A DNA stretch of 64,000 nt from Chionoecetes opilio (GCA_016584305.1 JACEEZ010023398.1:192186-256185), one strand, 5' to 3'. Numbered from the stretch's first letter, positions 31,955-43,642 are shown. Translations and numbers: made by a program. Notes: a model not told the origin generated them from the letters alone.

Positions 31955-32166
31955 ATAACCCCTTCACGCCCAGATTTTTCCCTTTCTATAGAAAATTGTA
32001 TGTTTTCGAGCCATAAAATAACGAAAAGTAACTGAATATACCAAATTAGTTAGTCGACAAGGATACTAAACAGGTCATATCTATAAAATATTGCTTATAG
32101 TCACTAAAAATCGTCTAATGGCACCCAAATTCAATGGAAATTACGTTCTGGGCCTCAAGGGGTTAA
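31955..32166 (+). mobile_element. TTAA-type piggyBac MITE, copy 3
   Basis: The right end is GGGCCTCAAGGGGTTAA. The left end reads ATAACCCCTTCACGCCCAGA, so the left TTAA has one substitution. The body matches copies 1 and 2. Confidence 0.83.
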
Positions 32167-32213
32167 AATCATACTGAGTTATACTAAAAGTATGTGTTAT
32201 AGGCAAGCTTTTA

Positions 32214-32696
32214 TACAGTAAAAATCTGTTACTCTGAATCCAACTGGTCTTTAACCCCAGTAATCTGAATTATTCAAGGCAAGAAATTATGAGAGAAAAA
32301 TCTGCAGAAAATTATGATTCCTTAGAAAGTCTGTAAACTTGAGTGTAGGAAACCAGAAAAAAAACTATAATAATTGAAAGTCAGAATTCTGGATGACAGG
32401 TATTCATAAATGGAAAAACTGAAATATGTATCTTTAATTTAAGAAAACGTGAGAATTCATTCACAATTGTTGGTGTGTTCTTTGGTGCGCCCAATCAGTA
32501 AGTCTCACAGCGGCTGGAGGTCTTTGCTTCCTCTCTTAACGAAACAGTGAAAAAATTGTTGAAATTGTGAAAGAAATGGGAAGAGAAAAGGCAAAACAGA
32601 AAAATATAAAACCACTGATATCCGATTGTCTGAAAAGTCTGCTGATCCAAATCGGTGCGGGTCCGATGGTTTTCAGAATAATGGGTTTCTACTGTA
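32214..32696. mobile_element. TA-flanked pogo/Tigger-like MITE
   Basis: The left end is TA-CAGTAAAAATCTGTTACTCT. The right end on the other strand is TA-CAGTAGAAACCCATTATTCT. CAGT-initial ends with TA duplications are typical of pogo-type Tc1/mariner relatives. The open frames inside have no recognisable transposase signature. Confidence 0.65.
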
Positions 32697-32699
32697 GTA

Positions 32700-34220
32700 A
32701 GATTTATTACTTGCCAGCTTAGCCATCCATCATTAACTGTCTCCCGCCTTACCATCCTATCGCATCCTGAGTGCGTGTTTTGAGGAACAAGTTCTTCACA
32801 CTGGATTTTGATCACTGGATTACTGAATTGTGTGTTGCATTCAGCGGAACAAATATGTGCGCTGTTGTCGGCTTTGTAGAACATTGTAACCTTATCGCGT
32901 GTGTGGGTGTGTGTACGTTAATACTGCCACGGGAGAATCATGTACTAACGGTAACATCTGTAGTGATGTATTCAGTCGTATTCTTAGTAACATTTTTAGC
33001 TTCACTTCATGCTAATGCTTGGATGTGTGCAATAGTTACTACTACAGTGACTGGCGTGTGTGAGGGTGCCGACAGTGTGTCAAGCTTACAGAGGGATTAA
33101 GAGGCACCACCATGCTATCACTTATGCATTAGATGGCTTTGGGTAAGAATATTAAAGTGTTTTGAACGATATTTAGTTAAAGTTATGTTTTGCGTCATCA
33201 AATTCCGTGATTCTTCTGAGATTTTTGACAAATTTCATGAACAACAATCTCAGCCTGCAACTTGTTTAATACGCTGAAGCTGGTCTTTCCCTTGGACCTT
33301 GTTGTTGGGGAACCTCCACTGTGATGGTGATGTCATGAAGTGCAATAATGTAGACTTGCTGGGAGCGCCGCCACCCTCTTACCTCTTTACCGCCGGACCT
33401 CTTACTATGAGAGAAGGTCGGGCAGTAAGCGTCTCTGTTCAGAATGTCCATGCTTCAGTGTTGTTCCTCAATTATGAAGGCCTGAAGAACACCTCTTTTG
33501 CTCTATCAGTAAAGTACGTGAGGTCAGGATCAGTGTGGCTGTCACATAGTGCGGCAGTCAGAATTTGCCTTTCTCTCTAATGTCTCTATGTTTACTTTAA
33601 TTTTTCTGTCCTTGTATCTGTATTTAAAAAATGTAAGACTACTTTTAATATTTACAGGAACTACCACGTGTAGGTCTCGCGATCTCTTGTAGCTTCCTTA
33701 TTTTCTTATGTTCTTATAAACAAGTGATATCAGTGCTTTAGTGATTGCCAATTATTGAGTATTTCAGTCACTTTGTTTTCTGCCTCCTCTCGCTTGTATG
33801 CACTGTCCTGTCTCCTCATCTTAGCGGCGGGATATAAGGCCGAGGCGGTGACTGTCATGCATTCTTGTGTGTTCTCATTGTACGGCTGGTGACCGGGATC
33901 CATAGTTGTAGCCGTGTGGCACGCTTTGTAGAGGCCGTGGTAGGATGGGTGTCAAGCTAAGGTGGCACTCATCAGCCTTGTGGTGGGCAGGTCTTAGTGC
34001 AGCATACATGTCCAAGAGGTGGTGGTGGTGGTGGTGGTACTATGGAGTGGCAGGTCCTGTGCATCACTACTGTGTTTCCTGAGAACTTCCCTCACTCAGT
34101 GTCAAGCATGCACCAGGGGAGGGAGGCTTGAGGGTCTTCACCAATTGAGAACCATTATAATATTAATATTATGATAGTTTATGCCATTTTATACTTTTAA
34201 GCATATCAGTATATCCATTA
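32700..34220. other. Intergenic, nothing firmly recognised
   Basis: Contains a dispersed repeat end at 33655-33717 and a GGT run near 34019-34037. Frames at 32771-33100 and 33299-33580 have no recognisable domains or splice context. Confidence 0.45.
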
Positions 34221-34223
34221 CTG

Positions 34224-34523
34224 TGCGCCTCCGTGGTGTGGTGGTTGGCGCCCCTGGCTACCAATCTGCGGGCCCTGGTTCGATTCCCGGCCAGGGCAGT
34301 TGGCGTGCAGCCCAACCAGCTGTTCATCCTTCCTTTCGGGGATGGTTGATAAATGGGTACCTGGGGAAACCGGGGAAGGTAACTGCGGTAACCCGGATGT
34401 CACACTAGCCCTGTGTCCCGGGGTAACGGGTTGTCACCCACCACAGGCTCAAGGGCTAATGCCACGGAGATGAGCACCGAGGCCACGCGCAGCATAGCGT
34501 ATGCCCCCATCTTTACTTTTCTA
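34224..34523 (+). mobile_element. tRNA-derived SINE (family C)
   Basis: The head carries TGGTGTGGTGGTTGGCGCCC (A-box region) and GGTTCGATTCC (B box, about 34277-34287) in tRNA spacing, followed by a body ending near CATAGCGTATGCCCCCATCT. A 5'-truncated inverted copy of the body is at 63115-63314, inside the glycosyltransferase gene region. Confidence 0.82.
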
Positions 34524-35490
34524 GTACATCCCATGTAGCAGTGTAGCGGCATGCCTTCACCTGTATTGTCTTGCATGGCGGCAGCCTTGCCAGACTAAAC
34601 AAGAGTTCTCGTGTCAGTGAGACTTGGGCCAAGGCAGTCCTGCTTAGACAGTGGCCGTGCAACACTTGACGGGGCGAGGCGGTGATGAGGGTAATGGTAA
34701 GCTTGCCATCCGTTGTTCATCGTGACAGCAGCTGATCAACCCAGACAGCTGCCGTGGCATCTTTGTACCGTTTGCATGACTGCCCTTGACAGAGGCATCC
34801 TTTGCTGTCCCTTGGATTCCTATCATGCCAAGTGGGAGGTAAATTTATGGATATTGATCGAATACACGCGTACGTCTTGTCTCATTGACTTTCTTGGCGT
34901 TTGTCTGTGCGTGTGCCTCCCTCCCTCCAGGCTGGCGGGAGACGGGCATATGTTTGTGTGTTGTAGAATTGTACCTTTACACTAGATCAATAAGTTAAGA
35001 GGTAAGTAGCCTGAAACACTGGTTGTTGGGGCGGAGGTGACTTTCCTGTATCTAGTCTTAAGGAAATGGTTCTTTAAACCCAGCAAGTGGTTCTTAGATC
35101 TCAAGGTCATCAGAGTGCTGAGGTGTGTATTCGGCCAACCAGGTGTAGAGAACAGGATCAGGACTGACAACAAAGTAATGGTCGACCATAACACTTGTAT
35201 TGATAGTTAAGTTATAAATTAAATAAAGTTTGCTAGTATAAATCACCGTAATAGAAGTGTTTATTTGGGCTTTCATATTCAATGTTAAGAAGACTTTGCT
35301 GTATATATATAACCCCATTATCCCATCCCTTCAACAGAAATATATGTTTTTATACATTACATTGAAAGAGTTTTGTTTTCCTGAAATATTGTGTCGGTTG
35401 CCCTCCTAATGGCTGCCTTCCCTTCTGCTGGAACAAAGTGTGGGTGGCGATGTAATGCATAAATATCACCTGAACCACTTAGCCAAGTGG
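34524..35490. other. Intergenic, nothing recognised
   Basis: No coding frame with support, no clear terminal repeats. Confidence 0.4.
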
Positions 35491-35497
35491 TATATAT

Positions 35498-35575
35498 CTC
35501 TTGGCCTAGTCGGTTAAGGCGCCAAGTGGGTGCAAATCTGGTGATAGCGAAGGTTCGAGTCCTCGCCGGCCAAGG
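35498..35575 (+). other. tRNA-like sequence, probably a tRNA pseudogene or SINE head
   Basis: TGGCCTAGTCGGTTAAGGCG matches an A box with D-arm, and GGTTCGAGTCC is a B box. The segment before the B box is long enough for a class II (Leu/Ser) variable arm, and TGGCC.../GGCCA could pair as an acceptor stem. The anticodon arm does not fold cleanly, so I do not call a functional tRNA. Confidence 0.55.
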
Positions 35576-35660
35576 AAAAAGGAAATTATTTATTTCCGAA
35601 TTATGATTACCAGCCTGAGTCGTATGTCTGTTGGAAGGACATACTGACGGGATTTCAGAA

Positions 35661-36150
35661 GGTAAAAGCGTATTTTCGCGACCGCTCTGGCCCGGTCTGG
35701 ACTGGGCTAGTCCCGGGCGGTCACTGTTTTTGCGAGGCAGTGTAGAACGGGCTAGCCCAGTCCAGTACGGTCCGACCCACATACCAGGACCACCTTGGAC
35801 CAGTGTGGGGAGAACTGGCGCATGCGCACTACAGTCAGCGGGGAAGGCGACCAGGAGCTTCTCGTGCTGCTGATAAGACATGAAACACCATGATGGCTGA
35901 CCATAAGACTAAAGTATCACAGGCGTGGTAGTTGTAAAGTCTTCAGCACAGGTTAAAAGGATATTGACAAGATGGACGCCTGCCGCCCTCCACAGTTCAG
36001 TTCAGTACCGCCCACTCGATCCCCCCAGCCAATAGGAACGACGAATGGGACGGGGCCAGTCTCGATGTATTTTCGCGACCATCAGTCCACCCTGACCCGG
36101 TCCGGACTGGACTGAACCAGGGCGGTGAACGTCACGAAAATGCGCTATAA
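35661..36150. mobile_element. Terminal-inverted-repeat element with GC-rich subterminal repeats
   Basis: AAAAGCGTATTTTCGCGACC on the left is inverted as GTCACGAAAATGCGCTATAA on the right. Subterminal words of the type GGCCCGGTCTGGACTGGGCT recur in both orientations near 35690-35780 and 36095-36125. No coding capacity. Confidence 0.6.
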
Positions 36151-36262
36151 CAGTGGCCCAGGGCAATGTGAAGCCTCTGTCGGGTCCAGCCATTACCCCC
36201 ATAGAAACATCACCTGGCTCCATGACACGGCCACATGCAAGTCTCTGTCAAACAGGGCTTAA

Positions 36263-36287
36263 CCCCCCCCCCCCCCCCCCCCCCCCC
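36263..36287. repeat. Poly(C) run of 25
   Basis: An uninterrupted run of 25 cytosines, unusually long; its exact length is likely uncertain in any assembly. Confidence 0.9.
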
Positions 36288-36644
36288 TTTGACCAAGACT
36301 GCCCCTTCAAGAATCCCCCTCAGAATATCTCAACAGCAAGCAAGAGTAAAGAGAAGAAAGCAAGTAAGAAGCAAGAAGAACCCCTCCCGCATCACAGCGA
36401 TGAAAGTAGAGGTGAAGGAGCATAACTCTGTACAGCTGTTACATTACTGTGTGGCAGCTGTCCCATGTGTGATGCTGAGGTTTGTGCTACTGTACCATGC
36501 AAAGTGACTTGTGTGGCAAGAAAGAAGGAATAGGCTACATTATGAAGGTGGTAAAATGAGTGTGGTGCAGCCACAACTAATGGTGAGAGTAAAGAAAGAG
36601 TGGTATAGAGGGTGAAATGCAGCAATCTGAGAATGCATGAGATA

Positions 36645-37425
36645 TTAACCCTTTCACGCACGGTGACGCGATCGCGTCAAAACGGGCCCGTCTACATCTG
36701 AGCTTTTAACGCGAACTGCGTCAAAAAACATTTAAAAATTCGCCAAAAATAAAGTATTTATCAGAATCGCGTCAAAATTTACTGCGTAAAAGATCCAAGC
36801 TAGGCCTATAAAATAAACTAATTGTCAACTCTCTCGTGTGAGTGGATTTGAAGTGATAATTAATTAAGGGCCCGTGTCGCAGCTCACTCTCAGCAGGCAG
36901 TCTGTCAGCGCGGACTGCCCGTCCCTTTAAAACGTGTCCCGAGCCGGGTAAGCCATACTTGTAGCCTAATCCGTCTTCCAACATGTGTTTCAATTTTCCT
37001 CCATTTTCTCAAGAACTACTGGCCATATGAAAATTCTAATGGTAGCTTTGGAATCCTCATAAAAGTCTGCTTTTATTGGCATATAAACAATAAAAAATTG
37101 ACTCAGGAAGTATCGAGCTACGAAGTGGTGAACGTAATTATTTCTTATTTCTCTTTACTCCATGTTTTTTCAAAGTCGTTAAACTCCGCTATTTACTTGC
37201 ATTTCTTGTTATTTTTGTCTTTCATTAGGCAGAATAATCTCTTGCGAAACCAACGATATATAATAATGCCAGGAAAAAAAAATAATCGTGGTTGAAATTG
37301 ATAACATAACCAAAACATTCGCCGCAGAGTCAGGGCATTACGCGGGGCCCCTAATTAGAGAGCCCCAGACTGATGTCGCAGTGGACGGAAAAACTTATTA
37401 AACTTTTCGTGCGTGAAAAGGTTAA
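36645..37425. mobile_element. TTAA-flanked element of 781 bp, piggyBac type
   Basis: The left end is TTAACCCTTTCACGCACGG and the right end CGTGCGTGAAAAGGTTAA, giving inverted termini next to TTAA. It resembles the CCCCTTCACGC ends of the 0.2-kb MITEs but its interior is unrelated. The interior has GCGTCAAAA/GCGATCGCGTC words and no transposase frame. Confidence 0.75.
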
Positions 37426-38307
37426 AGAAGCTATGCATACACTAGTGGGGTTGCGAGCAGGGGCGGGTTGGGTCTACCCTAAACCAGCCCGGGACAGACG
37501 CCTACTGGCCCTATCTTGCAAACTTCAGTCATGAAAAAAAGTAGTAGGCTAGCCCTAAATAACAAAATATTACATTGATTCCATCTCAACTAAGTAAAAA
37601 GAAAAATGTTGGATAAATGGTATCGAACCAAAAAATATATCACATGTAGCTATATACCACACTTGTATATTTGTTTGTGTTCATAGACTTAAGGCGAATT
37701 TTGGTGAGAGAAGCCGTAAGAAGCCGGCTTCTTACGGCTTCTCTCTCGCTTTCGTGCCTCGCCAGAGACTGTGTTACTTTTGCAGATTAAACCCTTGCCA
37801 TGAAAGGAAATAGAGACAGACAGCATTATGAGTGTTTGTTCATACATGACAATAGTCATGTTCATAGTTTCATCCAAAATTTTACCGATATTTGCCACCT
37901 TTATAGATAAACAGGCTAAATATACAAGGAAATGCAAATAATATAAAAAGTATGTTGTTGATGTGTACCTATATAGAAGTTTTATAAGGACAAGTAAAAA
38001 ATTAATAACATAAGCAAATAATCCAACTATACACTATAATAAAAAATATATTTAAACCTCAGATTTTAATGCACAAAGGGCCAGTGTAATACTGATTGGT
38101 CAGATAATTGCAACCAAAGTAGCCAGTAAATACGATTAACATTCATATTCAACAAATACAATTTCTCATAACTAGTTTCATAATTTTTTATTTCCTATAT
38201 GCAGAAACACTCTTAACCCATAACCTAATCCTACTTAATGTCACCAAACCGAACGTATTAGGTATATACACTGATGCTCCTGTAGTACTTTTTCAAAGTT
38301 TAATGTA

Positions 38308-38675
38308 TACACTGAACCCTCGCTTTTACAGACCTTTAGATAACAAATATCGGCTTCAACACTTTTTCTGCCAGTCCGGTATATGCTATATGCGTGCTTT
38401 TACCGAATAAGTTCAGTATATGCGTTGTACGGTTCTGATTGTTTTTAATTGCCCTGTATTCGTGTAGTATTTGTGATGGCTGCATGTATGTAAGTATACA
38501 AACTTTCGTCAGATGTAACAGACAAAGTTCACGATACACGGAATTAGTCGGAAATAGGGAACTTTCACCTCATATAACGACCACAATTTGTTATATGCGA
38601 AAGTTTGGATCACTCGGATAATTATAACCTCGCATCCTTCCCCCAATTTGTTCGTCAAAGCGAGGGTTTACTGTA
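38308..38675. mobile_element. TA-flanked pogo/Tigger-like MITE, nested
   Basis: Ends are TA-CACTGAACCCTCGCTTTTA and, on the other strand, TA-CAGTAAACCCTCGCTTTGA. ACCCTCGCT-type ends with TA duplication are typical of pogo/Tigger derivatives. No transposase frame. Confidence 0.72.
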
Positions 38676-38775
38676 CATCATTTACACCATTAATTATATG
38701 TCAACATAAAAATCAAGTACAACCATATAAATATAGCCATATAAATACCTTCATATATAAAATATAATATTAACC

Positions 38776-38778
<3 letters not shown>

Positions 38779-38849
<71 letters not shown>
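38779..38849. repeat. (TA)n microsatellite
   Basis: TA run, slightly interrupted, directly abutting the next foldback element. Confidence 0.92.
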
Positions 38850-38851
<2 letters not shown>

Positions 38852-39413
38852 TAAATCTTAAGAACAAGGGCTCCACCCCCTATCTTCTTCTTCTTATAGC
38901 CAACAAGCTTGGGGACATGGTGGAAACCGGGGTTTTTGGGTGGGGGAGCACACATATAAGGGAAATATGGCCCCCACAAAAAAATCCATAAACTAGGGAA
39001 ATTTCCCTAGTTCATAGACTTTATCGGGGCCATATTTCCCTTATATGTGTGCTCCCCCACCCAAAAACTTCGGTTTCCACCATGTCCCCAAGCTTGTCTA
39101 TAAGAAGAAGAAGATAGGAGGTTGAGCCTTTATTCTAAAGATGACAAAACTCTACAGACCTAACCTAGCACCCCCCCTCGAGTCCATCGGGCTGGCACTA
39201 ACCTAACCTAACCTGACCTGACCTGACCTGACCTAACCTAACCCTACTGGACTTTGTTTTTCTCAAAAACCTGAAATTTAATATCGGCCATGTAGGCAAA
39301 GTAAGGATCGGCACTCATTAAAATCTAAACAGATGTGTTAAGGACAGTAAGTATAACACATAGAGCCAACATTTGGGTCAGCTTACCGTGGAGCCCTTGT
39401 TCTTAAGATTTTC
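38850..39413. mobile_element. Foldback element with CCTAA-type runs (foldback 3)
   Basis: The outer ends GGTAAATCTTAAGAACAAGG (38850) and, on the opposite strand at 39413, GGAAAATCTTAAGAACAAGG are near-perfect inverted repeats. Inside, 38868-39135 is a palindrome of about 134-bp arms centred on GGGAAATTTCCC (39001). Between the palindrome and the right end lies CCTAACC/CCTGACC repeat DNA (39165-39243). Confidence 0.82.
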
Positions 39414-40543
39414 CCTCAACGCAATGCTAGTCATTTCCACAATACCTATCAGCACCTCTACCTACACATTAATATTGTTCATGTCCGTCAACAGTAATGT
39501 CATGCATACTTAAGATATCTTGCAATGTTTTATGGTGGAATTCGGATAATGGTGAAGGTTATGGTACTCTCGTCCCCGTCGGCGAGAGTTCCAATATTTT
39601 CACGTTCTCAACAAGTGTGAGAGATCTCTAAGAACCAAAATTGGAGCATAATGAATAAGCGAAAATGTTTCCGGTCTGCTTTTGATAGCATAATTAGTAA
39701 AATTAGAAAAACAACGTCTTGTGTTAATGTTAAAAGACTCGAGAAAGTTATTTCACCAGACGACGTTCTCCTATCACCATGTCATTCCATTTTAGCTCTA
39801 TTAGTGTGGTCCGAAAGTTAAGCTCGTGCTACTAAATGTACAAATCATGCTAATTTGTGCCATATCATCAGCGAAATTCAGCAAAAACTTTGCTGTCGCA
39901 GCTAGGGACTATTGTCCGGCTGATAAGACATGATCATTCTTTCACCAGTTTTAAAGTTTTCCTGTCGTGTCATTAACCTTGTATATTCTTGTTCGTGGTC
40001 TTAAGGTATGTCCATGCTTCTGAATGTACATCTATGTGTTTACTTGTGTTCTGTTATCTGTAATTACAGTATTTCTACGACGATACTCACTGTCTCAGAA
40101 TCTCTGCCCGTCCCGCCATATTTGTTGTTATCTCTGACGTCACGGCAACAAGCCGTAAGAAGCCGTGGTAAGCGAGCCCTGGGGCTACATTCAGAGAGGC
40201 TTACTTCCGGTCTTCACGACCTAGCGACTTCCAACAGCTGTTTTGGGCAACTTTTGGCATTCTGCGGGCACATTGATGACGTACTTAAAGACGTTGAGCT
40301 GTCAAAATCAGACAACTGCCTCCAGGCAGTTGTAGAGCACGCAATATACATAAAAATACTCATAAATTGAGTATATATGATGTCTTCTGACTCAAGAACT
40401 GAACAGGGCAAGTATACAAATCAAATTAGGCCATATTACAATGCCATCCGCTCGTGATGAGTTTGTTATGAGGTGATGAGCCGAGTGGCGAACGGTGCCA
40501 TCTGACCATGACTCACCACACGGCTCCGCGACAGACAAGGTAT

Positions 40544-40612
40544 TTTCCTCCTCATCCTTCCTTCCTTCCTTTATTCTTCCCTTCTTCCTCTACCTAATTC
40601 CTCCTCCTTCAT

Positions 40613-40654
<42 letters not shown>

Positions 40655-40759
40655 TACTATTACTGCTGCTACTACTACTATAGCCGTGTTTTTCCTCCTC
40701 ATCCTTCCTCTTACCCTTTATTCTTCCCTTCTTCCTCTACCTAATTCCTCCTCCTTCAT

Positions 40760-40792
<33 letters not shown>

Positions 40793-40829
40793 CACTACTA
40801 TTACTGCTGCTACTACTACTATAGCCGTG
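40544..40829. repeat. Tandem duplication of about 143 bp with (CTA)n
   Basis: TTTTCCTCCTCATCCTTCCT through the (ACT)n run and CTACTACTATAGCCGTG occurs twice in tandem (about 40543-40687 and 40688-40829). The triplet number differs by a few units. Confidence 0.88.
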
Positions 40830-41248
40830 TTTTTGTCGTCCAAGCATCGTCTTGGTACGAAGACCGTTTTTTCTCGCAATTGAAAATGGATTGGTTTCTG
40901 CGACAACACAACAAGCTTGGTAGGGGCCGAAATAATAATCAGTCTAAAACATTGCAAACAATATCACAAAGCAGTATATAATACACATCTCAGCAAGTGT
41001 TATTGGAGTGGTCTTCGTAATCCAAGACGGTGCTTGGACGATAAAAACACGGCGTATTACTGCTGCTACTACTACAACTACTACCAACTGCTATAAGAAA
41101 AGGTTAGGAGGAGGAAGAGGAGGAGGAGAAGGAGAAGCTAGGTCCTGCTAGGAGGTGGAGGAGGAGGAGGAGGAGGAAGAAGGGTGGAGCATTTTGGTGT
41201 GGATGATGAATTTGTTTATAAACACAGCTGAGAGCGTGGAAGCCTTGT
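40830..41248. other. Short unassigned stretch with (GGA)n
   Basis: Includes an inverted pair GTTTTTGTCGTCCAAGCA/TGCTTGGACGATAAAAAC (about 40830 and 41031), suggesting another small inverted-repeat unit, and GGA triplets near 41105-41180. The TTGT at 41245-41248 is the left target duplication of the next element. Confidence 0.5.
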
Positions 41249-42830
41249 TGTAATGCCCGTTATTCGGAAGAGATAGGATGGGAATTCCTATCATACAATT
41301 CCCGGGTCATGTCCGTAAGCAATTCAATCTTTTCGTTTCTCGTGAAATTTATCTTCTTTCTTCCTATCTCCCATTTCTATCTTCCTTCCTTCCCTCACTC
41401 CCTCCCCCCATACACTCCGAGTACGAGTCAAAATTCGTGGGACACTTATTTCGCGATCATTGATAACTAGTGGATTCAAAGCTTTTCATCCTCCCCTCAC
41501 CTTCCTATCAGATCAAGGAACACTCCTAGATTCTTAATGTCCTTCAGAATAGTCACCATAGTGAAAGATCACGTTCATACATGGATGGGTTAGTCGAGTT
41601 ATTCGCTAAATTGAAAGTCTACCAAATTTCTATTCAGACTCCCATACCTCGTCGCTCTAAAAAACGCGTTCGTGGGCTTGAACGAAAGGAAATAACACTT
41701 TCCCCGGATATTAGTGTAAAAATATTAAATTCTTCTATATCAAAGTTAAGGAACTGTATAATAGGCAGCCATTTCATATGTATACTTGTTGCATTAGTTA
41801 ATTAGTCATTCATGATCTGATAATCCCTTCAGGAGAGGCCAAGTTCATAGAATCCGAACATTCCCCTTTTTCCCGCTAAGCCCAACCTTGCCTTAGTCAC
41901 CCCGAGGGAGCCAGTCGTCTCTCCACTTCACTGTAGGTAAGACCTCGGCACCTCGCTCCTATTTCCCCCCTTTCTTGTTATATTATATCTATCTATATTT
42001 CTATATATATATAGGTACAGTTGTTCAGTTTCACTAACGCATAGGAGGCCTGCCCCATCCTTATAAGTGGTATTAACAGAGTCGTCTCTCCACTTCACTG
42101 TAGGCTTCGACGGGAGTCTCTCCTCCATCCCTCTCCAGAAACCCGGCCACATGGTACAGTGAATCCCCACACCAACCCATTCCTCTCACATTTTCTCTTC
42201 TATATATATATATTCCATGTATACCTATAGTGCTCAGTCGATACGGACATAGGTGGTAGTTCTTAGAATGATTCTGTGAGGGAGGTTATGCTCTGTAGAG
42301 CTTGCCCGTTCCAGATTAGAGTTGATATATGTGTCTAAGATCTCAAACAGAAATAATGTTTCATGGTGAATAAATAGGATGATGTTTCAAATATAGTTCT
42401 TGTGTTTATTGCAAAAACCCCAGGTGATTATTCCGCGTGTTATGGAAATATTTCCCCACACTTCCAAAAGAGTCAGCCTTACTCGGTGTAATTCTAAGTA
42501 TCAACCACGACTACCAAGATAAATCTAATATATATCTATTCAAACGTGCCCAGGAAGTAAAACCACTTGCCTGAACTGGTGGCAGCACTTCCCCTTACTC
42601 CTTAACTCCTACCCCTTCCCCTTAACCTTAACTCCTACCCCTTCCACTTAAATTCATTCCCATTTCAGTACTCTCCGCAGCGAGAAGTGTTCATACTATA
42701 ATCAAATAGTGAAGTCATAAGACAAGTTTCAATTCTCAATTCAGTTGTAATCAATGTAAAAATCCTAACCAAATTAATATCATTCAATAACAAAGGTACC
42801 AGAAACGACCCACAAAACCCTGGCACCACA
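41249..42830 (+). repeat. 5' LTR candidate
   Basis: Starts TG and ends CA. It contains AATAAA near 42370 followed by a GT/T-rich segment, as LTR R-U5 regions do. It also has an internal 34-bp duplication, GTCGTCTCTCCACTTCACTG at about 41911 and 42080. A 74-codon frame (41581-41805) is identical in the second copy but has no recognised domain. Confidence 0.6.
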
Positions 42831-42831
42831 C

Positions 42832-42850
42832 TGGTGACTAAAGCGGTGGG
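42832..42850 (+). promoter_or_regulatory. Primer-binding-site-like sequence
   Basis: TGGTGACTAAAGCGGTGGG starts one base after the repeat end. PBS sequences begin TGG, the complement of tRNA CCA. I cannot assign the cognate tRNA without a tRNA set. Confidence 0.4.
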
Positions 42851-43039
42851 TTATTATTTCCTACAAATAACAACAGAATATCACCTTGGGAAAATAGCAA
42901 GATAAAGTCAAATTTCGGTAAATTTTCATACAGTAATCGATCATTATAGTAGGCTCATTAGATCTTTCCCCCTATAAACCAAACACCCTACACACATGAA
43001 CCATGACCATGTGGCAGTGAGCTGTAAGAAGCAAGCCAT

Positions 43040-43253
43040 CACAGCCACCTCAGCCACAGCATGCCGCGCGCCTAGCCGCCACAGCCCACCACCATCACAG
43101 CCATCCCAGCTATCTCAGCCAGGCCGCATGCCGCGCGCCTAGCCGCCACGCTCGCCTCAGCTAGCCGCCCTTCACCGCCGTAGCCGCCTTTCCTAGCCGC
43201 TGCAGCCGCCGCGCCTAGCCGCCACACCACCCACACGCCTCGCAACCAACACC
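43040..43253 (+). repeat. GC-rich leader with GCGCCTAGCCGCCA repeats
   Basis: CGCGCGCCTAGCCGCCAC occurs at about 43064 and 43132, and a shorter form at about 43211, in an otherwise CAGCC-rich segment. It runs directly into the RPL23-like start codon and may represent the captured 5' leader or an expanded copy of it. Confidence 0.65.
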
Positions 43254-43642
43254 ATGTCAAAGAGAGGACGTGAAGCCTCGTCGGGAGGGAAGTCCTGGAT
43301 CTCCCTCGGTCTACCCGTCACCGACATGAGCTGCGCTGACAACACAGGCGCCAAGAGCCTGTACATAATTGCCTGCAGGGTAGCAAGGGGCGTCTGAACT
43401 GCCTGTCCGCCGCCGCCGTGTCCTACAACAACCAGCAGAACAACAGCGGTGACCCAAACAGCTACGGAGACAGAGGATGCAGCGACACCGGCTCAGGAAT
43501 GGGCACACTCTTAGTTTCCAAGAACCTACAGCAATTCCTGAAACGTTTTGAAGAGCTGAAGGCCATCAAGAAGTACAGGTCGTCAACAAGACCCATGATG
43601 CCATCCATCAACAACAAGATGGAAAAGTTCGGTATCCAATAG
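43254..43642 (+). pseudogene. RPL23: Chimeric RPL23 retrocopy: N-terminal 55 codons fused to an unrelated tail
   Basis: The first frame (43254-43397, 47 codons) reads [20 protein letters not shown], then PV, then [13 protein letters not shown]. These are the conserved N-terminus and CADNTGAK motif of ribosomal protein L23 (uL14 family), a 60S subunit protein of about 140 residues. A one-base loss at about 43385 in CAAGGGG shifts the frame. The shifted frame continues [10 protein letters not shown], which matches the next RPL23 segment, KGRLNRLPAA. After that the sequence no longer resembles RPL23: the frame runs to 43642 through a Ser/Asn/Gly-rich stretch and a basic helix (QQFLKRFEELKAIKKY), ending KFGIQ. 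I do not recognise this tail. The absence of introns in the RPL23 part suggests an mRNA origin. It is probably a pseudogene, but the total coding length (about 129 codons if the shift is a sequencing error) leaves a chimeric protein possible. Confidence 0.65.

Larger units (their letters stand above)
37690..40510 (+). mobile_element. 2.8-kb unclassified element, parent of an inverted deletion copy
   Basis: The left end (GGCGAATTTTGGTGAGAGAA and following) and the right 370 bp (about 40140-40510) both match, inverted, the compact copy at 48005-48512. There the two ends are joined and the middle is missing. The left end includes a 40-bp perfect palindrome at 37706-37745 built on AAGAAGCCGGCTTCTT. 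A pogo-like MITE, a (TA)n run and a foldback are nested in it. Palindromic ends without long inverted repeats leave the class open; Helitron-like is one possibility. Internal frames (for example 40008-40370) are unrecognised. Confidence 0.6.

Noticed and set aside
32495..32884. 129-codon minus-strand frame as a pogo transposase remnant
   Set aside because: Lies partly inside a TA-flanked MITE but shows no helix-turn-helix or DDE-type motif that I can recognise.
35498..35575. Functional tRNA gene
   Set aside because: A and B boxes are present but the anticodon arm does not fold convincingly.
41581..41805. 74-codon frame repeated exactly at 46199-46423 as a conserved duplicated gene
   Set aside because: It lies inside the direct repeats, which are nearly identical throughout, coding or not, so identity gives no evidence of selection.
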